Positions 35,825 through 48,900 are shown, counted from the first letter of the stretch. The stretch: DNA of 64,000 nucleotides from Klebsormidium nitens (GCA_000708835.1 DF237371.1:1-64000); one strand, 5' to 3'. The notes: generated by a model not told the origin, from the letters alone. Program-made: numbers and translations.

Positions 35825-38800
35825 ATGAGCGCTCCCGCTTCAGGCAGCCCCCTCTCTCGCGATGCTGTCGCCTCGCACCCCTTGCAGGAGGGGGTGCCAG
35901 TCGACTCCCCCTCCACTTCCGAGCCACAGACCCCCGTCAAGGAGGCCACTTTTCCCAGTAGCTTCCGAAGGCGAGCGATCGGGGAGGTGCCTGGGAGCTT
36001 GGAGGGGGTTGCTCAATTGGCGAGGGAGGGGGCATGGCGCTCCATTTTGGTGAAGTTCAAGGAGAGGGCGGAGGCGGGGCCACCTGCGGAGCAGCTGGTG
36101 TGGCAGACCTGGAATGTGCTGGCGCTGGTCAAGGTGAGGCGTCTAGGAATGGGCTTTGATTCTAACTACCATTCTTGTCCTGTCTTGAAGTGCTAAATGC
36201 ATGGAAGGCTCCTTTTGGAGCAATCGACGGAGGGTGGAAATGCAGGCGTCTCTTTCTGCATAGAAGGTCATTGGTGGTGTTTTGCTATGCTGTTTTCCAT
36301 GATCATCAAATCAAAGCTGCGCCAGGAGAATTTGTGCACACTTGGTCTTGAAAGCACCAATCAATGGGTCCCCCACCACGGGCACCCGAGAAGATCTGGT
36401 GCATTCAGTGGTCCAAGCTTCTGTCTGCGTGTCAAGGCATCATTTCGGGCGCCTTCTGCTTCCCGGCTCCCTTCTGTCATGATCATCTGGGCTTGGGCGC
36501 CACAACTCAAACAAGACGCTTGCATGAGAATCAATTTTCGTGGAACATTCAGTAGCACATCCTACCACTCGCACTGTAAGCGACGGCTCTGGAAAATCGT
36601 CTTTCCAAAGGCTGCCTCGCAACCTCACCAACCGAGTTTTGAGATAACTCCCCCTTCCCATACATATGCCACTAACATCAACTTCTCTCCCCCTCCACAC
36701 AACAGCTCCGCATGTACGGCGCGGCTGCCGACGAGCTCCGGAGCATCGGTGACATCAGCAGCCCTCGCTTCCGGTACGAGGAGCACCCGGGAGAGTATCC
36801 TGAGCGGAGCGGTTCGTTTGTGCCGTTTGCGCTGAGGTGGTTGCACGCGGAGCTGCCACATCGCCTCGGCCAGGCGGGGGCGACCATGGACCGCCTGTAT
36901 TCTCTCCTGGAGCTCTGCAAGGTCAGCCGCACCTAGTTCCTCTGCTTATGTTTGATTTCTTTTCTCTCTTCTCCTCATTGATCCTTCTTGTTTCCTGTTT
37001 CTTGTTCGTGGTTGTTCTCATGTGATACTGTCACGTTCATAGGGCCACTGGGCATGCCAAAGTTGAGAGCCGCTTTGGTTCAGACTATTTGAAGAGCCTC
37101 CAATGACACCTCTCTCCTTGGTCCCACAATCGACCTTCTGGAACGCCTCAAGGCTGAGGCACAGTGCAACCTGCTTACAATCTCGATTTGCACTGTATTC
37201 AGAAGTTGATGTTTCCCCATCAGGAGATCTTCTTGCGGAGGATGGATTTATTTCCCTCCAATTCAAATCGGACTCAAGAGGTTGTTGATGTCATGTCTTT
37301 CCGTACCCAGGTGGAAGTTGCCCGCAGGTCCGCGGCAGTGCCAGGTGGCGCTGCGCTGTTAGCTGGCGACAACGCTGCCCCGGGGGACTGGCTGGCAGCG
37401 AGCGATGTTGGTGTGAGCGGTCGGGAAGACTTTCTGACGGGCGAACTGGCGGGGCTTAGCATCAGTGGGGAGCGACCTGAAACGGGTGAGCGGATGTGCA
37501 GATTCGCACAGCCCTTCGAGAGGGCAACTTCGGAGAATGATCTAGGTGTTCCTGTATGTAAAAACCAGTAGGAATCAGCTTGAAGCTGCTGCTGACGGGT
37601 TCAGCTGACTAATTGTCAGGCTTGCTTTCGTGTCTAGCCACCGAAAGGATCCGACGAGGCACCGTTTCTCAGGGGTTTTTCCTCTTCGCGGTCTTTTCTG
37701 TCCTTTCTTGCCCTCTCATACACCTCAAAGCGTATCCGCTGTTCTTGGCAGACCCTGTGATTTGTCGGGAACCAGAAGCATCTTGGATCGGGCTCAGTTT
37801 TGACCCGTATTGTTCGCATCGGTTACTTTCGGGTCCGAGCCCCGTCAACTAAATCATGGTTTTTGGGCCCGGAAAATTGAGCCCGAGCCTGATCGGTGTG
37901 ATGTCGACTCGCTTCGAAATCAATCAGGCTCGGGCTCAAAATGTCCGAACTGAGCCCGATCCGGCTCCGTTTTGACCGAAAAATGCCAAGTGCGGATGCC
38001 CTATTTATCCCTTTGAAGCCTTTTGCCCCCTCAGGATCCTCCCAGCTTGCGGGAGAAGCGAGCGCCTTGGATAGCTTCCTCTTGCCAACCCCAGGGAATC
38101 GCTTTTTCTGCACAACCCGTGGGATGAGAGCCCATTGATCTCCTCGTACCTCCGAGTGTGAATTCGGAGGTCACCTTTCTTTTCTTCCCTTTCCTCCATC
38201 AATAAGTCGACCCAGCTCCCCTTTTTGCAGACTCCACCGGTCTGCTAGGGGACGCAGACGCCTCGAGCGGCGCCCCCCCCTCGACGTCCGGCGCGGCGGA
38301 GGTGCGGACGTGGCGGCGGCGGCAGGAGGTGGTGCTGCTATCGATCCTGAACCTGCACCTGCAGCAGCGCGACTTTGCGGCGGCGCTCAGCTGGCTGCAC
38401 GCGCTGCTGCGGCAGCGGGGGAAAGACCCGCACGTGTGGGCGATGCTCGGGTGCGTCCAACTGCAGGTGAGGCGACGCTGGGAGGACTCTGCTTGTGAAA
38501 CTTGAACATTTTGGTTTCTTGTCCTTTATCTTTTCCTTTTACTTGTCTTCGCAAGATGCGTCCATTGCAGGTGGGGTGAGGCTGGGATGCGTTTGGAAAA
38601 GTCCCTTATTGGCTTTGGAGAACCTGCCTCCAGCAGCTTCTGAGGGAGGACTCTGTTCCGGGGGGTTGGCTTGCTGTTCGGATGGCTGATGCGCGAACGA
38701 GAATACACTGCGACAACTGCTCTGGCGGTCGACGGTTGTACGGGTGCTCATATTGCGAGAGTGTAATGTCCGGAGCTAAACGACCACTGTTCATCAGGCT

Positions 38801-39786
38801 TGGTCCACTCTTTCTGGACAAAGCCTCGTTCGCTTCTCCTTCAATCAACGACGGATTCTTCATTCTGTGTGATGCTGCACAGGGGGCCCCGCATCGATAA
38901 GTCTCACTTCTATCCTGAGTCACATCAGTTACCCGAGCTTAACGGATCAAGAGTCTAAACCTATGAACACTCTTCAAACTCGTACCCACCCTGTTAACCC
39001 CCAAACCAACGCCACCCGACTGCGCATGACCTAAGTCGACACACCGTAACTTAACCCAAAGTCGGTACTACTCCCAATCGGCCTCCGGCCAGACCGGTAG
39101 AACTCATCCGGCCCCTCTTGAACTGTAGATGGGCGACTTGGAGGCTGCCCGGGCCACCTTCACGCGGTCGGAGCAGCTGATGGGCGATGCCGCGCAATCG
39201 TCGCTTTTGCTGCACCGCAACCGGGGCCTCCTGCACTTCGCGCTCAAGAACTACTCGGCAGCGCTGGAGGAGTGGGACCTCATACTAGTTGCCCAGCCCT
39301 GGAACGCGGGTAAGCCTGCCACGTGGTGACGAGAACGAGAACCCAACAATACGAGCCTAGCAAGCTTTTGTACCCTGTCTCCCGGCTCCACGGTGGACGA
39401 TCGCAGCTTCGTCATTCCTTACTCAATATTGCGTTTCAGGATTACTGGTATGATCTTTTTCGGTGCACCTCGGACTATGCCGTTTGATAAGCCTCTTGTA
39501 CAGTCCTCGTTGGCTGCAAAACTCTTTGGTTTGTCGCCCTACAGTTGCTGCCAACAACAAGGCGCTCTGCCTCATGTACTCCCGCGACCTTGTTGGCGCG
39601 ATCGCCGTCCTGGAGCGCACTCTGCGGGAGCACCCCCTCCAAGCGCTCAACGAAACTCTCGTCCTCAACCTGGCGTCGATGTACGAGCTAGCCTCCAGCA
39701 ACGCGGCCGAGCTGAAGCGGACTCTTTCGGCCTGGATCTCGAAGATCGCTCCAGACGACTTTGATATCCTGTGCACAAGGACGTAA
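35825..39786 (+). CDS. TRAPPC12: TRAPP complex subunit 12 (TRAPPC12/TTC15), 6 exons, 452 aa
   Basis: A TPR-type subunit of the TRAPP tethering complex, acting in ER-Golgi and Golgi trafficking. Exons 35825-36133, 36706-36921, 37311-37485, 38231-38466, 39129-39309 and 39545-39786, all in phase. The N-terminus is Ser/Pro-rich and disordered. The family core includes FVPFALRWLHAELPHRLG and DRLYSLLELC. TPR-like helices LNLHLQQRDFAAALSWL, MGDLEAARATF and FALKNYSAALEEW follow, ending with the conserved NNKALCLMYSRDLVGAI and LNLASMYELAS. It is shorter than the animal protein and near the length of plant homologues. A Gly/Ala-rich linker is coded in exon 3 and the start of exon 4. Intron 3 holds nested inverted repeats and intron 4 a copy of the exon 4 donor region. 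Confidence 0.93.
37785..37962. repeat. Nested inverted repeats in TRAPPC12 intron 3
   Basis: Outer arms: ggatcgggctcagtt at 37785-37799 with its exact complement at 37948-37962. Inner arms: ttgagcccgagcctgat at 37877-37893 with its exact complement at 37923-37939, loop 29 bp. All four arms contain a gagcccga/tcgggctc core. This suggests an element built from that motif, or a decayed foldback transposon. Confidence 0.88.
38552..38586 (+). repeat. Echo of TRAPPC12 exon 4 donor region
   Basis: About 32 bases match the exon 4 end plus donor (38450-38483) with a few differences: TGCGTCCA-(A)-(C/T)TGCAG then gtg-g/a-gg...gctggga. The copy lies about 95 bp inside intron 4. A second short match, gggaggactctg, occurs at 38479 and 38643. 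Confidence 0.7.
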
Positions 39787-41442
39787 CACGTCACCAGGAT
39801 CTGACGGATCAAGTCAATTCTGCGCTTTACTCACCCTTTTGCTGAAAATGCGCTTGAATTGTATGGTTGTTGCGTTCTTTGTGTCCCTTGGAAGCGTCCG
39901 CTAATCCATGAGATTGAGAGTTGCATCCCGCCACTGACATTTGCGCATATGCATGTGTGTCCAAACTGGCGCGTTGCATACACCGTAAGCCTGAGCTCTT
40001 CAATGTAGGAGCTCAGAAGGAGTCTAGTGTAGGTGCCGGCTGGCGGCGCGGGCCTTTTTGCGTTTGGCAGCCGCACAAACTCAACGTGCTCCTGCAACCA
40101 TAACATTACTAGATAATTCATCTGCGGATTTGGAGATACCTAAAGCTGACCATGAAGCTACTCTAGCTCTTACAACGGTTCATTTAGGTGCTCTATCTAG
40201 CTCACCATCAAGGCGGGCCTGAGCTACAAACCGTCACACGCTCAGCTCTGTGAAGCGGCTTCAACTGAAAGACTGCTCATCATGAGTGATTCCCTAGCGG
40301 CGGCTAGCTTTGTGCTATACTTAGTATGACACCGTGTAGCCGCATGCGGGCGCCGCTTAGCACTATTGGAAGCAAACGCGCGCATGGATAATCTTCTATC
40401 AGCTTGACCCTGTATGCCATGTGCAACAGAATCACGTTCAGTGTGCGCGCAGCATGCAGATCATGGATGAGCGCTGTACGTTAACTTGTTTGTCGCGCGC
40501 TCGATCCTTTTCTTTGCTTGTACGTATTTAGGAGTGATGCTGACTCGCGGCTGTCCGTAAGCATATGAGGAGCGTATCATGTGGTGCAATCCACTTGCCT
40601 GGTTGCTGGGCACCGATAGCCAGGCTCTCCCTAGCTCGTCGATACCACGCAGAAAGTGAAATTATACACACGGCGGTCGTCCATGTAGTAACTGCGGTTA
40701 TCTATCGCATCACATTGAATATATTGCCAACAGATGGGACCAGGAATCACTGGAATCTATGGCCGCCACATCCATGCGCCATCCGATCAATGCAACCAAT
40801 TCTGATGCAAAGTTTTCCGAAGTCGGACATATTCGAGAGATCTCTCATATGAATGGACTATGTTCGAACATAGTCCATTCTGAAAGATTCGTCTCTAGAT
40901 AGTTTTTAAAGTTCGCGTTCTGTGTCTTCTGGGTAGAGTGCAACCCCCGAATGAGCACTAAGTGACTACTAATTCAGGCTTTGAAATCGAAGTAAGAGAT
41001 GCTTCAACTGCGGAGATAGTATTGCGATCTATATTGTGAGTGAAAAAAGTCTTTGATTTGCACCTAAGAACCTGCAAAGTTCTAATACTCTTGCCTACCG
41101 ACGCCTAACACCTCACTCACTGAGTAAGACTGCACTCGAAACAAAGTCAATTGTAGCAAAGTTTGACGCAAAAGTACCGTAAGTCTCCTTGTCATTCTAA
41201 AACGCGAAGCACGTCCGTAACACATTCTCGCACTTCACCAATGGTCTAACATAGTTGAAGATCTGCGCTCTTCTCCGAAAATAAACGTCGTCAAGTTCAG
41301 GACTTTCAGCAGTTTCATCCGCATAGCCTTCACAGGAAGTTCTCCATCATCTCTCAGCTCTTGTCGCGACCAAACCACCTTGAATGAAGAACTGCGGGGT
41401 TCATTTCATCGACGAAGCATCAGGCACCGACAGCTGGCCTTG
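39787..41442. other. 1.7-kb intergenic, convergent; holds two perfect palindromes
   Basis: The 3' flanks of TRAPPC12 (+) and the RING gene (-). AT-rich without a supportable gene. The palindromes at 40835-40846 and 40851-40880 are listed separately. Confidence 0.5.
40835..40880. repeat. Two adjacent perfect palindromes, 12 bp and 30 bp
   Basis: gagagatctctc (40835-40846) is followed four bases later by a perfect 30-bp palindrome with no spacer: gaatggactatgttc at 40851-40865 and its exact complement at 40866-40880. A spacer-free 30-bp palindrome can extrude as a cruciform. It may mark a repair event or an element end. Confidence 0.92.
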
Positions 41443-44400
41443 TCAAGGATCGAACACCCGGACGACGCCGTGAATCATTTGCCGGCACAGCGGGCAGGCT
41501 CTGCGCGGTCCTGCCGCCACCGCCGTTGCGCACGTCATGCAAGCTGCGCGGTGGCCGCAGTAGAGGAAGACCGCGCGGCGCGCTCTCTGGTAGCAGATGA
41601 CGCACGCCTCGGAGGGGCTGACGGCGTCGTCCTCTCTCTCGGTAGCGGCGGGGGCGGCCGCGCGGTCGGCGACGGAGTACGTCCGGAGGAGGTTGCGGCG
41701 AGCCAGGTCCTGAGAGGGGAAGCGAACAAAATGAATGGAGATGCGAAGAAGACGTTCCGTGCACATGCTGACGCGACAACTCTCTTTACCATAAAGGCAC
41801 TCAACAAGGAACCTGTGGTTGTATCAAAAAGAGAGCGAGGAAAGAGCACGCCCAAGATGAAAGGCTGATGTAGATTGAACAGGACTTTAGAAAACAGGAG
41901 ATCGGGACACTTTCCGAACGATTGTCAAAGAACCTTCGGCGAAAGAAAGATGCGTTGCATTCGCACGGTATGCAACCGTGGGCTTTGAATCTCAAGAAGC
42001 TCTATCCTGTTTCAACCACTCACAGATGCTTGCCTTCCGTCACTCTTCGTCTCTGCGCAGATCTAGAAAGAATGACGAACGGCACGAAGACCTTACCAAA
42101 CGATACAGCAAAGGAAAGCATCAGCTACCTGATCGCATCTCCCGAAACAGGAGTCTGTAGCAAACAGTCAGAACAACGCAATGACGGGCCGAGGAGGGAG
42201 GCTTGTAAGAAAGATAACTCACGGAAACTTACGGTGAGTTCTGCACCCACAGTTTAAGGCACTCTTATCCTTCAAAATACGATTGCCATTGAAGACACCT
42301 ATGTGCCGAGATGGCCAGCTCTTTCACTAGCCCGCTGGCGACCTCAACACTAGAAAGGGCTAATGAGACAGGATTCCTCGAGCAGAGGGGAACGATCCTC
42401 ACGTCCACAACCCGGTTGAGCGCCACGATGAGCGCCTCGAAGGCCCAGTCGCCCAGCATCTCGATCGCCTCCGCGGCCCGCTCGCGCGCCTCCTCGTTGC
42501 GCAGGCCCTGCAGCTCGTCAATCAGCTCCACCGACACGTGGCCCGCCCACGTGTCCAGCTCGTCGACCGTGTCGCGCGACAGCGCGAGCGCCTTCTCCGC
42601 CAGGCGCGCGAGGTCGAGCGCCGCGCCCTGGTACACGTTCGGCAGGGCGAAGCCGCGGGGGGCGGTGCCGCTGGGGAGGACGAAGCGGATGAGGCGGCCC
42701 GCCTTGCGCACCAGAGCGACGGTCTCCTCCGCGGCCGCCTTGCCCGCGGCGACGGCGAGCTGTTCCGGGGGGGGCGGCGGGGCGCGGGCCTGCATAAGTT
42801 TGTAATGGGGGGTTTGGGAGAGGTTTTAACATTTGGAAGTGCAACTTATTGCAGGAGACGTAGGTTTTGGGTATCGGAACCAAGTCTTTTAGTGTCTCGA
42901 GACTCATTACGGAGGGCTGGAGAAGCGTAGCTTTTGCTGTGCTCTGAGAAGCTGCGGGCTCTTCTGCTAACATCCTGTAACCATTTCAGGCAGTCTCGTT
43001 TGAGGACTGAGGTTGGGGTTCTGAACGACCAAACGGTTCACATATTTCCAGTAGCAACCATCTTGGACAGGTGTGTTGAAAAGAGCACTCACAAGAGATT
43101 GCCATCATGCTCCAAAGTTCGATCCACAATAATCAAGCACTGGAAATACCCCCAAGACCAAACCAATGCTCATAACGCTACCCAGTACCGCTTTGCCACT
43201 AAGAATCCAGGCTTCAGAAGACCTCGCCCTGTGCTTTCTCTAGACTGATATCCGGATACGAACCTGCCTTACCGGAATCCTACTCACTTGCTGGGGTTCT
43301 CGGGCGTCCTCCGCACCGAAGAGGATGCCGAAGATCCTTGCAGAGGACGTGAGCAGATCTCTTATCATCCTGAAGATGCTGACCGTCCATTCTGCCGCAG
43401 CCTCGCCTTCCAATCTTGCTCTCTCGGCCAACGGATCCCGTGTTCCCCGCTGCAAGTATGTGTGATAGAGTTAGGGCACATCTAGCTTCGATAAAAGCAT
43501 CGTTCGAACTTCGATAAAAGCATCGTTCGAACGAAGATACAGTCAGCGTGTGACATTTCAATAAGGCTTTAAAGGAGGCAAGACCCTTTCAAAAGTCCAC
43601 ATGCATTTCTTGAAACATAGCTTTCTAATCATTGAGACAATTTAACGTTCTCCAAGGCAGGATCCGCGCAAGGCCAGCCTGCTTTAACCCCAGCCCCAGA
43701 CTGTTGGGAAAATTCCTCTGGTCGTGAGAGGTCAGCAAGAAAAGGAGAAGTCAGCTCGAACATCTTGGATAATCATTGCGCTCTTTCCCTAAAAGTTGGC
43801 CTCATGTGAACGGCATGGTGACAAAGATACTGCTTTATGCTCTCACTTTCGTGCGGCTGATGATCATTCATTTTCTCAGGATTGTGTAAGACCTACCAGA
43901 AGATCTCTACTGTCAATAGCTCAGGGCTTCATTCCTCGTCACAAACCCATCCAGCTGGCTTGAGAACCCTGGCACCTAGCTTTGAGAGTACGCTCCATTC
44001 CTAAGGTGCAGGTGGAATGCCTTTCAGAATCTTGGAATCTAAGTTGACTTGATTCTAAGAGAGGAATCTTTGTTGGAAATGGTGATTCTTACACACTTGA
44101 AAATCCAGGACATTGACCGGACAGCTTTAAGTAAGCCTGTCCCACTGCTGCATAACTCTGAATGACAAAGTTCAGGATCTGCTTGAACAGCGCATCTAGG
44201 AGATAAGCAGCGCTTTGGAACGAAATTGCGAGAGCTAGATGGAAGTGCTGACCAGGTTAAAACAGACCAAGCTGCACTCTTAAAAGCTTCAGTTCATTCC
44301 TCATGGTTTTGAAAGCAGTGCATGATGCCAATTGAAAGGCCATCTTAGATTGCAATGATTGTTAGAAGGGATCATTGCTGTCCTTCCCTACCACTACTCG

Positions 44401-44760
44401 CAATCTGAACATGGACCTTCTTCTTACCTGGTAGATTCGCTCATGGTGAGCCATGCCGTCCTTTGCAGCCTCTGCAAGCAGATCCAATCACTTGTACTGC
44501 ACCGGAGACCTCAGAAGCATCAGAGGCTTGATGATGGACCTTGGAGCTGGATCACGCCTGGACAATTGCGGATCTTCTGAGCCTTCCAGCTTTAAAAACC
44601 CTGGCACACACTGTCATAAAACCCTCCCTGACTCCAGGCTGCTTCCTTTTGAACAAACCTCCTTCTGCGTGAAGATCCATCCGCCAAGCGCGAAGGTTCC
44701 AACACTGAAAGTTAGCCGCATGTCTTCACAACGCTTAAGCTTATCCTGCATGGTCATCAT
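41443..44760 (-). CDS. RING-finger protein with a helical N-terminus, 5 exons, about 319 aa
   Basis: Exons in transcript order: 44760-44659, 44469-44428, 43449-43288, 42789-42403, 41709-41443, all joining in phase 0. The last three are well supported; the first two and the start are tentative. The N-terminal parts are amphipathic helices (LKRCEDMRLTFSV; WTVSIFRMIRDLLTSSARIF; AEETVALVRKAGRLIRFVL) of no family I know. The last exon codes a C3HC4 RING: CVIC from 267, CGHRAAC, CPLC, ending GVVRVFDP. That exon closely resembles the final exon of the neighbouring SPL2-type gene, including the stretch before the RING and the tail. It is probably an E3 ubiquitin ligase. Partner and membrane are unknown. 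Confidence 0.65.
43486..43531. repeat. Perfect 23-bp tandem duplication with inner palindrome
   Basis: cttcgataaaagcatcgttcgaa occurs twice without mismatch, followed by cgaag, which is complementary to the start of each unit. It lies 37 bp upstream, in transcript sense, of the third exon of the RING gene. Confidence 0.9.
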
Positions 44761-45945
44761 TGTCGTCAAAGCATCGGGGCAGAAGCGCGGAACTGAACAG
44801 ATGGTCCGTGTTGCTCGTGCATGGTCCATTCATTTAAGACGCTGAGCCTTTCCTGGTGGCAGTCATGCTCCCATCGTCATGCAGTCCCAGAGAAGAAGGG
44901 CCCCTGAAGCCACCTGAAGCTGACACAGACGATAAGAGTCTCTTAGACTGAGTGAGTCAGCAGTGTTGAACCAGATTTAACTTCGAACGTCAACGTGAAG
45001 TACTGTTTTCTGGAGCCTGCAGTGGGCCCGCCGCGCGCCGCGCCACGACCGTGCCGACTCGGACAGGCGGCGCGAGGGGTTTGAAGGTTTTCGAAACCCG
45101 CTTTGTACCGGATTTCACAACATGTACAGCCAATGCCTGCGAGCCAATGCGTCTTGAAGCTCAAGAGGGAGCTTAAGCACGTGTGGAAGTAAGCCACCTT
45201 GGCTGCAGACTTCTTAGTTGAAAAACTCATCGACCCGATCCGGATCCAGATTTGGCAAAATTTTGACAACCAAGCTCGATCGCAAGAAAACCCTGCACAA
45301 GTCATGCAGACCTGATCAGGACCAGCATACATGATATCATCGATATCGAGCTATCTACCTATGCATGGACCGTCCGACCGGACCATTACAGTCAACGTGC
45401 AGGCGCGTGATCGCATCAAGCCTTGCACTGACGCACGTAGTTATGCGTGTTGCCTCACATCAAGTTCGGACTCATATCCAGAATGAAGTAAAGTTGGATG
45501 TACAAACTTCGGCAATCAACCGCATTGGTGAACGATGGTCCTAGAAATTCAACTGTAAACCTCATTTGGCTGCATAACTGCACGCTCGCACATCCGACGT
45601 GCAGTCACGAGCATATTTCGATGAAAGAGACAGCTCAACCGAGTGTCGCCGGGCACTAGCTTAACCTGGTACGCACTATGTTAGACGCTTCCCTAACGAC
45701 TAGTTCCTCTATACCCTTCTGTCAGAATCTGCCTGTAAAGTACACATATTGATCCATTGTACTTGCTTCAAAGAGTCCAAGACGACTCGTTCAACATGAT
45801 ACACCGCTATCAAATAAGATTCAGCAACGATTTGACAATCAGCACGTCCGAGCAAAGCTCCCTTACAGGGATGAGTCAAGCTCCTGGGTAAGCGCATCTT
45901 ACGAGCTGCCCTTGCAAAGCATAAGCTTCCGAGAACCTTCTCCAA
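44761..45945. other. 1.2-kb stretch between the two RING genes
   Basis: Upstream region of one RING gene and 3' flank of the other. No additional gene or strong repeat was recognised. Confidence 0.45.
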
Positions 45946-48900
45946 TCAGGGGTCATAAACGCGCACAACCCCCACGATAGCTTGTCGACACAGAGGGCAG
46001 ATCCCCCGACCATCGGCCACACGCTGTGCGCAAGGGAAGCAAGCTGCTCGGTGCCCACAGTTGAGGAAGACGGCTCTCCGCGTCCTCGTCAAGCAGACCA
46101 CGCAAGCCTCTCCTGGCGGTGCCACGTCATCTTCGTCGTCATTGACGGGCTCTGGTGGGCTTGCCGCCTGCTGCGCGACAGAAGACCCGGGGGGCCGCGG
46201 GTTTCGGTACAAGTTCCGACGTCGCTTCCACTCCTGGAGAAATTACAAGGGGCAGTGTGAGCAGGAGCGGCCAAGAGGCCGCCGGTGTCAGTCGCGCCGT
46301 GCTCTGTGGGGCAGAGCGACCAGACCACGTGCAGGCCCCGAAAAGAAACGCTTCGAAACACAGTTGTCCGTATGGTGCTGAAAGGAGCGGATCCAGCAGC
46401 CTTCCGGGTACAATAACGCTGTACAAGAACGTCAGATCAATCTGCCGGTGGATACACAGCAAAGAGTAGCAACTGAAGCAGGGGCCTATCCTTACCCTGT
46501 ACACCCGGAAGCATAACCGCCCCGTCGCATATGCAAAGATGCCGCCTGCTAGAAGACCCGTCAGTATCCCAGTCCAGCGGTGGAACAGGCGTTCGATTTT
46601 CAGAGCTGCGACGACCTCGTCCTTGGTCATCCGTGTCCTGTATTAGAGAAAAGCGCGTCACTTGTGGGAACGTGTGTGAGTTGCACCACAGCAGCAGCTC
46701 GAGTAAGCACAGCAGAGGGCGATGTATTTGTGTGTTCGAGCAATCTGAAAATAGCGAAACTGTGTTATAAATCTCATCCAACAGCACCTTGCTTAAGCGA
46801 GGCTAACATTCAGAAAGTCTGTTGTTACAATTGGATGAAGACGCCTGGCGAATAGCTCTCTAGATGTGACATTCCACGATTGCACTGCATTCGAGATAAG
46901 AGAGCTCACAGGAAGAGAGGCATGCTGCCAGCTGGCCGAATGCTCAATCCATCTCCCGACTTGTACAGATGCCCAAGGGCCGTCAACTCTGTCCCCACTT
47001 TCAGGACTCGTTCTTCTGTGACAACCCCGACCTGCAGGCGAAGAAGAGAATATCAGTGAATTGTCCACGTCATCGGAGAGACTATCGAACAGCGCGTGGT
47101 CGTACATGGATTGAGCAGCATAAACAGATTGAAATGAGGAGCGCATCACCCTCGAAACCAGCGGTTAGGGATGGGCTGGTTTGGCACCTTCACCAAGAAG
47201 CAATCACTTATTTCGAGGAGCCTTGCCCCGCTGACTTCTGGTGACGTTTGTGAATCACTCTTCTACCGCAACAGCCTTCTGATGTTAGCGGTCTACTGCT
47301 AATAGCAGCAAACTACGGGCAATTGTTGGTAGGCGTGTGACAGCTTTCGAGAGGTATACGGGGAGCGTTTACTGAGAGGTTAATTTCTAAGGGAAACGAA
47401 GGGCCCACTGACCGGACAGCTCTGGCCAAACACGAGGAAGATGAAGGCTTGCGTTCCTGACGCCGCCCCTGGCTGGAAGTGTCGGTAGACGCACTCGAGG
47501 GGCAACCCATCCTTGGGCGACCCAAGCCAGTCCACGTGAAGACGAGTATCTCGCGCCCGGGAGTCTCTCAAGACAAATGGAATCTGGAGGGCAAGCATAA
47601 ACTCGCTTCAGTGCGCAATTTAAAAGCAGCAGGCGTGCTGCTTGTCATCTTAGCGTAAATGCAAAATCTCCTTGCGTTGAGAACTGGCAGCCAATCAGAA
47701 CAGTCAATCTGGCTAGAATGTGCGAATGGCTCTATTTTGAGGCCCAGAATTTAACCAAAATGGCATAAACTGTCAATCCGCGCGCACAGAGCAAGATTAC
47801 CCCTGCAGCTCACCTGTTTGAGAAGGTCACTCATTGGGGCTTCTCTAACTCGGAAGCTTCCATCCAATTCAATGTGTCCATACTGCAGGCAGCAAAGACG
47901 AACTTACAGTGAGGTTTTGGATTGAAGGCAGATTGTAATAATTTCTCCACGACGTTAAGGGCTTCTAGAATGATACATAATAGCATAGAATGCTCAGTGT
48001 TGGGCTAATTCTTCTTGTATCAGACTCAGGAAGACAGATGGACATGAGAGTAGTCCATGGAAACTCCACTTAACCAAGGCAGAAGACAGTCCAAAAGCGT
48101 GCAATTTTGTTGACGGACTGCGCTCCTTACATTCTCTGCCCCCAGCTTTTGACAAATTATAAACTCTCGTCATAGGGACAAAAGAGCTCCAGCAATGTTA
48201 AATCCTGATTAGTAGATGCACAGGAGCATTGAGATGTGTCCTTTGTCCTCGTTTCAAAAGCAGCTCAGCAGTCCATTGCTTGGAGCAATAACATCAAGGA
48301 GAATGAGGACAAGGTTTCAAAGAACCTATCAACCAGTCAGCGTTATGTTATCTTCTCCTTACCGTCTGTGTCTTCCTTGTAATAACACATCTGGCCGCTT
48401 CTTCTGGTGCGAACTCGCTTCTCAAGGGCACTTCATCTTGGCCTCCGTAAAACTTCCACCCAGCCCTCGGCTGCACTTCACCCCGGACAATTGCAAACGT
48501 TGGGCCAGTTGACAAGTCTGATGGTCCAAGGTGGCCCGAGCTGTCTGACCTGGATAAGACAGGTCCAAAGGTTACTCAAGCCCTCAAGTTCTTATTGAAG
48601 GCATTGCCAGGATATGAACTGACTGTTAAGGAGCAAGTTGGTTGTGGCAGCAGACGCTGAATTAAACTGGCCAACAACATTCATTGCTTCCTTTTGATAC
48701 ATAATCCACGGGCGTAAAGCAGTGCACAACCAGCCAGTTCTTCAGGAAAGTCAATTTCAAGCTTAGGGGCAAATGAATACCTGGCAGGAGCACCCTCCGA
48801 ACTGCTTCCGGACTGGTTGCCTTTGCCTGGCCCTTCCAGCAGACTTTTGACATCAGACAGCGGCGTCACAGGTGTGGACTCGACCTTTTTCAACGCTGCG

